Assembly (NCBI GenBank): GCA_022826565.1
Contig: JAJDUP010000020.1
Location: 62,001 to 126,000 of the forward strand
DNA length: 64,000 nucleotides
Reading direction: 5' to 3'
Source of the DNA: Gemmatimonadota bacterium
GTDB lineage: Bacteria > Gemmatimonadota > Gemmatimonadetes > Longimicrobiales > Gaopeijiaceae
The position numbers and the translations under genes are program-made. The notes under the pieces were generated by a model. The model was not told the DNA's origin. It was given only the letters and a program-made list of their open reading frames with translations, and did not search any database. How positions within the stretch are numbered: position 1 is the first letter of the stretch; the number at the start of each line of letters is the position of its first letter. This document shows positions 1 to 9,193 of this stretch, in pieces.

Positions 1-347
1 GGCTGGGGTTCGAATTCGACCGCTTCGGCGAGCGCGCGCTACTGGTGCAGGCCGTGCCGAGCCCCCACCCCTACTTCGACGCCGAGCGCTGCATGCGCGA
101 GATGATCGACGAGCTGACCAACGGCTCGGACCTCATGAAGTCGGCCCACAATCAGAACGAACGCGTCGCGATGAGCTTCGCCTGCCAGGGCGCGATCAAG
201 GCGGGCCAGAGGCTCTCCGAGGAAGAGATGCACGAGCTGTTCGACCAGCTCTTCGCCACCGAGCTGCCCTACCACGACATCCACGGCCGGCCCGTCGCGG
301 TCCGACTCGAGCTCGACGAGTTGCGGCGGAAGTTCGGCCGCACGTGA
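1..347 (+). CDS. mutL: DNA mismatch repair protein MutL, C-terminal fragment
   Basis: This is the 3' end of a reading frame that enters from the left edge; no start lies in the window. About 114 residues remain, from the dimerisation/endonuclease-side C-terminal domain. The stretch with ACQGAIKAG, an acidic EEEMHELFDQL helix and a terminal HGRPVAVRL element is the conserved end of MutL proteins. In this family the N-terminal GHKL ATPase couples MutS mismatch recognition to strand incision. The stop overlaps the GTG start of miaA (GTGA), and mutL-miaA adjacency is common in bacteria. The family call is firm. Whether the missing part carries the endonuclease motif cannot be seen. Confidence 0.9.
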   Translation, partial: LGFEFDRFGERALLVQAVPSPHPYFDAERCMREMIDELTNGSDLMKSAHNQNERVAMSFACQGAIKAGQRLSEEEMHELFDQLFATELPYHDIHGRPVAVRLELDELRRKFGRT

Positions 348-1366
348 TCGCGGGGTCTCGCGCGCCCGACGCCGAGGCGCACGCGGGCGATTCCGGGCTC
401 CCGAGGCCCGGCGCACGAGGCTCCGACCCTCGCGCCCCCGACTTCCTGGCGATCGTCGGAGCCACTGGGGCGGGGAAGACCGCCCTCTCGATCGCGGTTG
501 CGTGCGAGATCGGCGGAGAGATCATCTCGATGGACTCGCGGCAGATCTATCGCGGCATGGACATCGGCACCGCGAAGGCGACGGCGCGGGAGCGGGAGGC
601 CGTACCGCACCACGGCCTCGACATCCGCGACCCCGGCGAGCGTTACAGCGCCGGCGCGTTCGCGAGGGACGCACGCGGCTGGATCGCCTCGATCAGGGGA
701 CGGGGACGCGTGCCGATGCTGGTCGGCGGCACCGGGTTCTTTCTCAAGGTGCTCACCGAGCCGATCTTTCGGGAACCGCCGCTGGATCGAAGCCGGCGCG
801 GCGCCATCGAGGACGTACTGGGAAGGATGCCCCGGGAGGAACTCGAGCGCTGGGTGAGGCTTCTCGATCCGGCGCGCGCCGACACCGCCATCGCGGGGGG
901 AAGCCAGCGCATGCTCCGAGCACTCTCGATCACCTTGCTGACGGGACGGCCGCTGTCATGGTGGCATCGCCGTCAACCAGGCGAGGGGACGCCGCTCGGT
1001 GGGGTGGTGTGCCTGCTGGAGGTGCCGCTCGATGTGCTGGATGCGCGGATCCGCCAGCGCGCCCACGCGATGGTGGTGGAGGGGTTCGTGGAGGAGGTCG
1101 CCGGTATGTTGCGGGAGGGGCGCTCGCCCCGCGATGCCGGGCTCGACGCCGTGGGATACCGCGAGATCGCTGATCACCTCGAGGGGAAGATCAGCCTGGA
1201 GGAGGCGGTGGAACGGACCCGGGTGGCCACCCGCCAGTATGCGCGCCGTCAGCGCACGTGGTTTCGCCACCAGCTGGGCCCGGACGTGGTGAGGGTCGAC
1301 GGGACGGCGCCGGTGCAGGCGCAGCGCGCGGCTGTGGTGGCCGCGTGGCGGGGACGGACGGGATGA
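344..1366 (+). CDS. miaA: tRNA dimethylallyltransferase MiaA
   Basis: The product transfers a dimethylallyl group to adenosine 37 of tRNAs that read UNN codons. The 340-residue protein has the P-loop GATGAGKT at residues 39-46, then DSRQIYRGMDIGTAK, a GGTGFF segment and a C-terminal VGYREI tRNA-contact region, all MiaA hallmarks. The GTG start is the first one after upstream stops and overlaps the mutL stop. It gives an N-terminal extension of about 34 residues before the P-loop strand, longer than usual, so a start nearer residue 30 is possible, though no better initiator with a ribosome site is evident. The 3' end overlaps bshA by ATGA, implying translational coupling. Confidence 0.93.
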   Translation: MIAGSRAPDAEAHAGDSGLPRPGARGSDPRAPDFLAIVGATGAGKTALSIAVACEIGGEIISMDSRQIYRGMDIGTAKATAREREAVPHHGLDIRDPGERYSAGAFARDARGWIASIRGRGRVPMLVGGTGFFLKVLTEPIFREPPLDRSRRGAIEDVLGRMPREELERWVRLLDPARADTAIAGGSQRMLRALSITLLTGRPLSWWHRRQPGEGTPLGGVVCLLEVPLDVLDARIRQRAHAMVVEGFVEEVAGMLREGRSPRDAGLDAVGYREIADHLEGKISLEEAVERTRVATRQYARRQRTWFRHQLGPDVVRVDGTAPVQAQRAAVVAAWRGRTG

Positions 1367-2499
1367 AGATCGGCATCACCTGTTACCCGACCTACGGCGG
1401 CTCGGGGGCCGTGGCGACCCAGCTCGGGATCAGCCTGGCCGCGCACGGGCACGAAATCCACTTCATCTCCTACGCCCAGCCCTTCCGCCTGTCGGGCTTC
1501 CACGAGCGCGTGTACTTCCACGAAGTCGAGATGGAACGCTACCCCCTCTTCGAACACTCCCACTACTCGCTCGCGCTCGCCGCCACGATCCACGACACCG
1601 CGCTGCGCGAAGGCCTCGACATCGTCCACGTCCACTACGCCATCCCCCACGCCACGTCGGCGTGGATCGCGTGCGAGATGCTGAACGGCCGGGAGGCCCC
1701 GCCCATCGTCACCACGCTGCACGGCACCGACGTGACGCTGGTGGGCATGCACCCCTCCTTCCGGGAGCTCACGCGCTTCTCGATCATGCGCTCGCAGGGA
1801 GTCACGGCGGTCTCGGAGTTCCTGCGCGACGTGACCGTGCGCGATTTCGACGTTCCGGCAGAGCGGGTCCAGGTCATCCCCAACTTCGTCGACACGGAGC
1901 TGTTCAAGCCCGATCCGGGCCCCTGTCACCGGCAGGTTTTTGCGCCGGCCGGGGAAAAGGTGGTGACGCACGTCTCCAACTTCCGCCCCGTGAAGCGCGT
2001 CACCGACGTGATCGATGCGTACGCCAGGATTCGGGAGGAGGTCGCGGCCCGCCTGGTGATGGTCGGAGACGGTCCGGACCGTCCCCGCGCGGCCGAACGG
2101 GCGCGCGAGTTGGGGATCGCGCGGGACGTCGTGTTCCTCGGCAAGCACGCGTCCGTCGAGGAGTTGCTCGGCTGCGCCGATCTCTTCCTGCTGACCAGCG
2201 ACAGCGAGTCATTCGGACTGGCGGCTCTCGAGGCTCTTTCCTGCGGCGTCCCGGTCGTCGGGTATCGCGCGGGCGGACTGCCGGAAGTCGTTTCGCACGG
2301 TGAAAACGGCATGCTGGTGCCGGTCGGTGCGGTGGACGAGGCCGCCGCGGCCGGGATCCGCCTGCTCTCCGACCCGGAGATGGCGGCGAGCTTCCGCGAG
2401 GACGCCCGCGAGGCCGCGGTCGAACGCTTTGCGATCGATCGCGTGCTGCCGCGATACGAAGACCTCTACCGGGCCATGCTGGGCCAGGCCGCGGAATGA
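1363..2499 (+). CDS. bshA: N-acetyl-alpha-D-glucosaminyl L-malate synthase BshA
   Basis: This GT4-family glycosyltransferase catalyses the first step of bacillithiol synthesis, joining UDP-GlcNAc and L-malate. The 378-residue product starts MKIGITCYPTYGGSG, the glycine-rich acceptor loop typical of BshA. It has TTLHGTDVT near residue 118, the SNFRPVKR donor-side loop near 205 and the E-x7-E-type motif ESFGLAALE at 282-290. The ATG chosen overlaps the miaA stop (ATGA); longer upstream in-frame sequence is just the antisense-like tail of miaA. It sits in the mutL-coaX overlap operon. bshB and bshC are not in this window, so the pathway is implied, not shown complete. Confidence 0.92.
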   Translation: MKIGITCYPTYGGSGAVATQLGISLAAHGHEIHFISYAQPFRLSGFHERVYFHEVEMERYPLFEHSHYSLALAATIHDTALREGLDIVHVHYAIPHATSAWIACEMLNGREAPPIVTTLHGTDVTLVGMHPSFRELTRFSIMRSQGVTAVSEFLRDVTVRDFDVPAERVQVIPNFVDTELFKPDPGPCHRQVFAPAGEKVVTHVSNFRPVKRVTDVIDAYARIREEVAARLVMVGDGPDRPRAAERARELGIARDVVFLGKHASVEELLGCADLFLLTSDSESFGLAALEALSCGVPVVGYRAGGLPEVVSHGENGMLVPVGAVDEAAAAGIRLLSDPEMAASFREDAREAAVERFAIDRVLPRYEDLYRAMLGQAAE

Positions 2500-3296
2500 C
2501 CTGGTACGAAGGCATCCTCCTCGGCCTCCTCCAGGGCGCCACCGAGTTCCTGCCCGTGTCCAGCTCCGGCCACCTGGTCATGGGGCAGACGTTTCTCGGT
2601 GTGGAAGTGCCGGGTGCGGGCATCGAAGTGGCGCTGCACGTGGCGACCCTCCTGTCCGTCCTGATCGTCTACCGGTCGCGCGTCTGGGCGCTGATCACGG
2701 GGGTGGCACTCCGCGACTCGAAGCAGCTCGGGTATGCGGGTCTTCTCGTGCTCGCGTCGATCCCTGCAGCTGTCGCCGGAATCGGCTTCGGCGACTTCTT
2801 CGAGTCGCTCTTCGACCGCCCCGCGGTCACGGCGGTGGCGCTCATCGTGACGGGATGCGTCGTGTGGACTGCTCGCCGCGCGCTGGCACGAGGGCCGGAG
2901 ATGGCGATCAACGCCCGCTCCGCTCTCGTGTTGGGGGTCGCCCAGGCGGCGGCGATCGTGCCTGGCATCTCGCGCTCCGGGGCGACCGTGGTCGCAGGGC
3001 TGTGGCATGGGGTGCGCCCCGCCGAGGCTGCTGCCTTCTCGTTTCTCATGTCGGTCCCGGCGGTCGGCGGCGCGGCGCTTCTGAGGCTACCCGATCTTGC
3101 GGCAGCGGGTGGGGGCGGGGCGACGGCGATGACGGTGACCCTCCCCGTGCTGCTTCTGGCCGCGGCCACCGCCTGCGCGACCGGGGTGGCGGCCATCGGC
3201 CTCTTCCGCGCCATGCTCGCCAGGCAGTCGTTCCATGTCTTCGCGCCGTACCTCTGGGTGGTGGGGGCCGTCTTTCTCTGGTTGACGGTCTCGTGA
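2496..3296 (+). CDS. uppP: Undecaprenyl-diphosphatase UppP (BacA)
   Basis: This integral membrane phosphatase recycles undecaprenyl pyrophosphate to the monophosphate carrier for peptidoglycan and other envelope polymers. The 266-residue protein has the two signature motifs: GATEFLPVSSSGH at residues 14-26 with the catalytic glutamate, and PGISRSGAT in the second half. Several hydrophobic helices follow. Length matches the family. The ATG overlaps the bshA stop (ATGA) and its own stop overlaps the birA GTG (GTGA), so it is translated as part of the operon. Confidence 0.95.
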   Translation: MTWYEGILLGLLQGATEFLPVSSSGHLVMGQTFLGVEVPGAGIEVALHVATLLSVLIVYRSRVWALITGVALRDSKQLGYAGLLVLASIPAAVAGIGFGDFFESLFDRPAVTAVALIVTGCVVWTARRALARGPEMAINARSALVLGVAQAAAIVPGISRSGATVVAGLWHGVRPAEAAAFSFLMSVPAVGGAALLRLPDLAAAGGGGATAMTVTLPVLLLAAATACATGVAAIGLFRAMLARQSFHVFAPYLWVVGAVFLWLTVS

Positions 3297-4138
3297 CGCC
3301 GAACTCCGCCCTCGATTCCCGGGAAGGCTCCCCGGCGGAAGTCTGGGAAGGACTCCCGGCCGAGGCATGGGCGGCCCGGCTGGGGGTTGCCACGGTGGAG
3401 TTCCACACCCGCATAGGCTCGACCAGCGACCGCGCCCGACAGCTTGTCGAAGGCGGGCACCGGCTCCCGGCGATCGTCGTCGCCGACCGGCAGAGCGCGG
3501 GAAGGGGGCAAAGAGGACGGCGGTGGGAGTCGGACAGCACCCGCGGCCTCTGGCTGACCGCGGCGTTCACGGGACACGGCAGCGAGGATCCTTCGCTCGC
3601 CCTCAGGGTGGGACTGGCGGCGTCGCGAGCCCTGGAAGCGCTGGCGCCCGAGGTCCGCGTGCAGGTCAAATGGCCGAACGACCTAGTTGTCGGCGACCGC
3701 AAGCTGGGCGGCATTCTCTGCGAAGGCACGCCCGGCGCGGTACTGATCGGGGTCGGCCTCAACCTCAACCATGCCAGTGCGGAGTTGCCCGCCGAAGTCG
3801 TCCTTCCGGCCACCTCTCTCCTCCTCGAAAACCGCGCTCGTCCGGTATCGCGGGGCAGCGCCCTGGCCCGGCTGGCGGATGCCCTGACGGCGCTCGTGGC
3901 AAGACCCGGTGCCCGCATCCCCGCCGACGACCTGGCGGCGCTCAACGCACGTTCCGCCCTCAAGGGCCGCCGGTTGTCCGCCGGCGGCGTTGTGCGAGAT
4001 TGTACCGGATCCGTGCGCAAGGTGGCCGATCTCGCGGCCACGGCTGGAGAGATCCTGCCGGACGGGTCGCTGGAACTGCGGGATGAAACCGGAGCTCGAT
4101 CGCTGCTGATCGCCGGCTCCGTCGAATCGTGGAGCTGA
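3293..4138 (+). CDS. birA: Biotin--[acetyl-CoA-carboxylase] ligase (biotin protein ligase)
   Basis: The enzyme activates biotin as biotinyl-AMP and attaches it to carrier lysines such as the acetyl-CoA carboxylase BCCP. The 281-residue protein carries GRGQRGRRW at residues 70-78, the adenylate-binding signature, followed by the KWPNDL and KLGGILCE motifs and a short C-terminal SH3-like domain. There is no N-terminal DNA-binding helix-turn-helix, so it should be a class I ligase without repressor activity. The GTG start overlaps the uppP stop. The first ~35 residues are not conserved in sequence, and a slightly later start cannot be ruled out. Confidence 0.9.
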   Translation: MTPNSALDSREGSPAEVWEGLPAEAWAARLGVATVEFHTRIGSTSDRARQLVEGGHRLPAIVVADRQSAGRGQRGRRWESDSTRGLWLTAAFTGHGSEDPSLALRVGLAASRALEALAPEVRVQVKWPNDLVVGDRKLGGILCEGTPGAVLIGVGLNLNHASAELPAEVVLPATSLLLENRARPVSRGSALARLADALTALVARPGARIPADDLAALNARSALKGRRLSAGGVVRDCTGSVRKVADLAATAGEILPDGSLELRDETGARSLLIAGSVESWS

Positions 4139-4141
4139 GCC

Positions 4142-4930
4142 ATGAATAGCCAACTGGTCGCCGATGTGGGCAACACCGAGACCGTATTCGGGCTCCTGGA
4201 CCTTTCGGGACTCGAAGTGCTGGAGACATGGCGGGTCAGCACCCGGGTACCGCGCACGGAGTCCGAGTATCGGGTCCTCCTGAGCGCGCTGCTCCGGAGC
4301 CGCGGGGAAGGCACGGGCGGCATTCAGCGCGGCGTGATCGGTTCGGTCGTGCCGTCGGTAACGCGGACGCTTCACCAGGTCATGGCGTCGCTCGTGGAGG
4401 GCGCTGTTTTCGAAGTCAGCGCCCGCTCCGACCTGCCCATCGAACTGGACGTTGAGGAACCGCTCACCGTCGGCGCCGACCGCATCGTCAACACTCTCGC
4501 CGCCAAGACCCGCTTCGGACGCGACACCATCGCTGTGGATCTGGGAACCGCCACCACCTTCGACTGCATCACCGCCGACGGCGTCTTTCGCGGGGGCGTG
4601 ATCGCCCCCGGCCTCAGCGCCGGACTTGACTGGCTTGCCAGGAGCACCGCCAAGCTGCCCACCGTCGAACTCGTGCCTCCCGACGCGGTTGTGGGGCGCC
4701 GCACCGAGACCTGCATCCAGAGCGGAGTCTTCTACTCGGCTGTTGACGCCGTGGACGGGATCGTGGCCCGGATCCGGGAGAGCTGGCAGCCGAAGAACCT
4801 GCTGGTCGTCGCGACCGGCGGCTTTGCCCCGGTCATCGGGCCGCACGCGGCGACGGTGGAGAGGGTGGAGCCCTTCCTCACCCTGCAGGGCCTCGGGATC
4901 GCCGGGTCGCATCTGGCTGACTCGGGCTGA
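4142..4930 (+). CDS. coaX: Type III pantothenate kinase CoaX
   Basis: The enzyme phosphorylates pantothenate in the first committed step of coenzyme A synthesis. This 262-residue ASKHA-fold protein has the N-terminal phosphate loop DVGNT at residues 8-12, the ADRIVN segment, the DLGTATTFD motif and GGVIAPG, all diagnostic of CoaX rather than CoaA/PanK-I. The ATG lies three bases after the birA stop, and birA-coaX pairing is frequent in bacteria. It is the last gene of the overlap operon; the groESL control region follows. Confidence 0.94.
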   Translation: MNSQLVADVGNTETVFGLLDLSGLEVLETWRVSTRVPRTESEYRVLLSALLRSRGEGTGGIQRGVIGSVVPSVTRTLHQVMASLVEGAVFEVSARSDLPIELDVEEPLTVGADRIVNTLAAKTRFGRDTIAVDLGTATTFDCITADGVFRGGVIAPGLSAGLDWLARSTAKLPTVELVPPDAVVGRRTETCIQSGVFYSAVDAVDGIVARIRESWQPKNLLVVATGGFAPVIGPHAATVERVEPFLTLQGLGIAGSHLADSG

Positions 4931-5000
4931 ACGCAATCGCCAGCTGCCCGGGGTCCCGACACCAGCCGCGCGCATCCGGACCATGTCCGCCACTCCGGGG

Positions 5001-5029
5001 TTGACACCCCCGCCGACGCATGCGAAACT
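5001..5029 (+). promoter_or_regulatory. Candidate sigma-70-type promoter of groESL
   Basis: A perfect TTGACA at 5001-5006 is followed after 17 bases by GAAACT at 5024-5029, which matches three of six consensus -10 positions. The predicted transcription start near 5036 places the CIRCE operator just downstream, the usual arrangement for HrcA control. The -35 call is strong and the -10 moderate. Confidence 0.6.
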
Positions 5030-5042
5030 CCGAAGCTTGCTA

Positions 5043-5069
5043 TTAGCACTCGTCATCTGCGAGTGCTAA
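5043..5069 (+). promoter_or_regulatory. CIRCE operator (HrcA binding site)
   Basis: The inverted repeat TTAGCACTC (5043-5051), a nine-base spacer and GAGTGCTAA (5061-5069) match the CIRCE consensus perfectly in both arms and in spacer length. CIRCE is bound by the heat-shock repressor HrcA, so groESL here should be induced when HrcA is inactivated by heat. hrcA itself is not in this window. Confidence 0.97.
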
Positions 5070-5138
5070 TAGGCCCGCAGGCGGGCCCGGCGGCCGGTCG
5101 CGGGAACCCATCCAACACCCATTTCCAAGGAGTAGCGC

Positions 5139-5438
5139 ATGTCTGCTGCAGAGAAGATCCAGCCCCTGGCGGATCGCGTGGTGGTGAAGGCCCTGGAAGA
5201 GGCCGAGCAGATGCGGGGTGGACTGTACATCCCGGACACCGCCAAGGAGAAGCCCCAGGAAGGCGAGGTCGTCGCCGTAGGTCCCGGCAAGCTCAACGAC
5301 GACGGCGGCCGGATCCCGATGGAGGTCGCAAGCGGCGACCGCGTCCTGTACGGGAAGTACAGCGGCACCGAGGTCAAGGTCGACGGGGATGACTACCTGA
5401 TTCTCCGCGAGTCCGACATTCTGGCCATCGTCAACTAA
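5139..5438 (+). CDS. groES: Co-chaperonin GroES
   Basis: This is the 10-kDa lid of the GroEL folding chamber. The 99-residue protein begins [11 protein letters not shown], carries the mobile-loop segment [20 protein letters not shown], and ends with [14 protein letters not shown], all standard GroES features. A purine-rich AAGGAG ribosome site precedes the ATG by a few bases. It is the first gene after the CIRCE operator and lies 57 bases ahead of groEL, so the pair is one heat-shock operon. Confidence 0.97.
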   Translation: MSAAEKIQPLADRVVVKALEEAEQMRGGLYIPDTAKEKPQEGEVVAVGPGKLNDDGGRIPMEVASGDRVLYGKYSGTEVKVDGDDYLILRESDILAIVN

Positions 5439-5495
5439 TCCACCCCGGCAAGCGCCCGCCGGGCGCTGACCGACAACATACCAGGAGAAAACGAA

Positions 5496-7130
<1,635 letters not shown>

Positions 7131-7180
7131 GCTAGGCCCCAGTGCCCGCCGGCTGACTGGAGCCGCAGCCCAACTCCAGA

Positions 7181-7212
7181 GTGGCCCCTTCTCCAACCGG
7201 GGAAGGGGCCAC
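7181..7212. terminator. Long hairpin between groEL and the convergent lipoprotein gene
   Basis: A 14-base arm GTGGCCCCTTCTCC (7181-7194), a four-base loop and the arm GGGGAAGGGGCCAC (7199-7212) pair with one G-U. It sits between two converging genes (groEL ends at 7130, the lipoprotein gene at 7227), which suits a bidirectional terminator. There is no U-tract after it, so termination efficiency is uncertain. Confidence 0.6.
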
Positions 7213-7226
7213 AGTGCGTCAGGGCG

Positions 7227-7976
7227 CTACCCTCCCGGGCTTCCTCCGAAATCGTCCACAAGGACATCCGTGCCCAGGTAGCGGTCGTCGGCGTTCATGA
7301 ACCAGCGCCGCTCGACGGGGATCTTCATGTCCAGCACCTGGCGTTCGCCGCTCAGCAGGATGTACTCGCCGTCCCCCGCCGCCTCGTCGTGATGGAAGCG
7401 ATAGCCGATCATGCGGTAGGTGTTCGCATCGAAGTAGAAGTACCAGAGGTCCGAGCCGACTTCGGGGTCGTAGGTCACCTTCGCGACCCTGGCCGGCTGG
7501 CCGTCGAACTCCCCGTCTCCGATGTCCGGGTCGATGTTGGTACCCGGGTCGCGAAGCTTCATCGGGAGTCCCCAGAGGTACAGGTAGTAGTCCCGCATCC
7601 GCTCGATCCCCGGGCAATCCAGCCGGAGCGCCTCGACCTGTTCCGCGGTCGGCGGCTGGCCGCCCACGGTGGCGAAACAGTCCTGCCCGTCGATGCCCTT
7701 CACCAGCAGCCCGCCGGCGGTGTCCTCCTCGTAGCGGTAGCCGCCGCGCCGGATGTCCATGCGGATGTCGGCCGTGCGCACGCTGCCATCGGGGCGCGAC
7801 TGCTCTATAACAAGGGTGTGACGGAAGGACGGCCATTGTCCGTTCGGGTCGTGGTAGGCGATCGCGGCGTCGACCAGCTCGGGTCCGGTGGAGGGAGAAC
7901 CGGCCGGGGGCTGTTCCGTGGCACAGGCCGCGAGAAGGAGGGCGCCGATCGTCGCGGTGCAGGTGGGTCGGGTCAT
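7227..7976 (-). CDS. Exported lipoprotein, DUF6503-like
   Basis: The 249-residue protein begins with a short basic stretch, a hydrophobic core and the lipobox LAAC with the lipidated cysteine at residue 18, so it should be anchored in a membrane facing the periplasm. The mature part contains YHDPNGQW, YYLYLWGLPMKL, DPEVGSDLWYFYFD, DGEYILLSG and RYLGTDVLVDDF. I recognise these as the pattern of DUF6503 proteins of Bacteroidota and relatives, which have no known function. The ATG at 7976 is preceded by GGGAG at nine bases, and this decides it over an in-frame ATG 60 bases upstream. It diverges from the S51 peptidase gene across 253 bases. Confidence 0.75.
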   Translation of the reverse strand: MTRPTCTATIGALLLAACATEQPPAGSPSTGPELVDAAIAYHDPNGQWPSFRHTLVIEQSRPDGSVRTADIRMDIRRGGYRYEEDTAGGLLVKGIDGQDCFATVGGQPPTAEQVEALRLDCPGIERMRDYYLYLWGLPMKLRDPGTNIDPDIGDGEFDGQPARVAKVTYDPEVGSDLWYFYFDANTYRMIGYRFHHDEAAGDGEYILLSGERQVLDMKIPVERRWFMNADDRYLGTDVLVDDFGGSPGG

Positions 7977-8229
7977 TTGTCGCAACTCCCGTTTCGGGGC
8001 GTCTCCGGGACCGGTCGTCATCGGGGGCATCGTCATAACCTCGCGTATCCGACCGCCGTGGTGCAAAGCCACCGACGTGTCCCGCGGGCTCCACGCGGCT
8101 TCGCGGCCAGCCGGCACTTCCCCGTAGGCCCGAACCCTCCGCACCCCCCATCGCTGGCGGCCCGATGCGGATTGGCCCAACTTCGCGGTGAGTCGACAAC
8201 GCACATCAACCACCCAAAGGAACGCCGCC

Positions 8230-9150
8230 GTGAACGCCATCCGCCCCCTCCGCCCCCCACTCCCGCTTCGCACCGCGGCCACCGCCTGCCTCACCGCCAT
8301 CGCGGCCGCGACCGTCCTCGCAATCGCACCGGCCTCGGCCCAGCAGGTCGGCCCCGCCAACGGCAGCCTCATCGTCGCCGGCGGCGCCCTGTCCGACCCT
8401 GCCGTCTTCGCCCGCTTCGTCGACCTGGCCGGCGGCCCCTCCGCGCCCATCGTCATCATTCCCACTGCCGGTGGAGGGGAGGAATACGACCAGTACTTCC
8501 GGGGCCGCCGCCCCTTCGAGGCCGCCGGCGCCCGCGACATCACGATCCTGCACACCACCGACCCCGACGTAGCGAACACCGACGCCTTCGTCGAACCGCT
8601 CCTCGACGCGCGCGGCGTCTGGTTCACGGGCGGCCGTCAGTGGCGCCTGGCCGACTCCTACCTCGACACCAGGGTCCACGACGCGCTGTGGGCGGTGCTC
8701 GACCGCGGCGGCGTGATCGGCGGCTCGTCGGCCGGGGCCTCGATCCAGGGCTCGTACCTGGTGCGCGGCGACACCCGCACCAACACCATTATGATGGGCG
8801 ATCACGAGGTGGGGCTGGGATTCCTGAAGGGCGTCGGAATCGACCAGCACCTCCTGCGGCGCAACCGCCAGTTCGACCTGATCGAGGTGATCCGCGCCAA
8901 GCCCGAACTGCTGGGGATCGGGATCGACGAGAACACGGCGATCGTGGTTCAGGGCGACCGCTTCGAGGTGGTCGGAGAGAGCTACACGGTCATCTACGAT
9001 GCCAACGCCACGCTGGACAGCGGTGGCCTCTTCTACTTCCTGGCGCCGGGGGATCGGTTCAACATGGCGACCCGCGAGGCCTTCCGCCCGAGCCGGGGCG
9101 AGGGACAACTGGATCGGGTCACCGGTACGCCGTGGCCGCCGGGGCGCTGA
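8230..9150 (+). CDS. Exported cyanophycinase-like serine peptidase (family S51)
   Basis: The 306-residue product has a signal peptide of about 37 residues ending ASA-QQ, so it is exported. The mature protein has GSLIVAGGALSD, the FTGGRQWRL segment and GGSSAGA at residues 164-170, in which Ser167 is the expected nucleophile of S51 peptidases (cyanophycinase, dipeptidase E). Known cyanophycinases cut beta-Asp-Arg dipeptides from cyanophycin, and many exported relatives have unknown substrates. The GTG start is chosen because AAAGGA lies eight bases upstream; longer in-frame sequence lacks such a site. No cyanophycin synthetase gene is nearby, so the substrate is open. Confidence 0.85.
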   Translation: MNAIRPLRPPLPLRTAATACLTAIAAATVLAIAPASAQQVGPANGSLIVAGGALSDPAVFARFVDLAGGPSAPIVIIPTAGGGEEYDQYFRGRRPFEAAGARDITILHTTDPDVANTDAFVEPLLDARGVWFTGGRQWRLADSYLDTRVHDALWAVLDRGGVIGGSSAGASIQGSYLVRGDTRTNTIMMGDHEVGLGFLKGVGIDQHLLRRNRQFDLIEVIRAKPELLGIGIDENTAIVVQGDRFEVVGESYTVIYDANATLDSGGLFYFLAPGDRFNMATREAFRPSRGEGQLDRVTGTPWPPGR

Positions 9151-9193
9151 CCCGCGCCCCTTAACGCCGCCGAACCGCGTTAGCTTATCCGCC

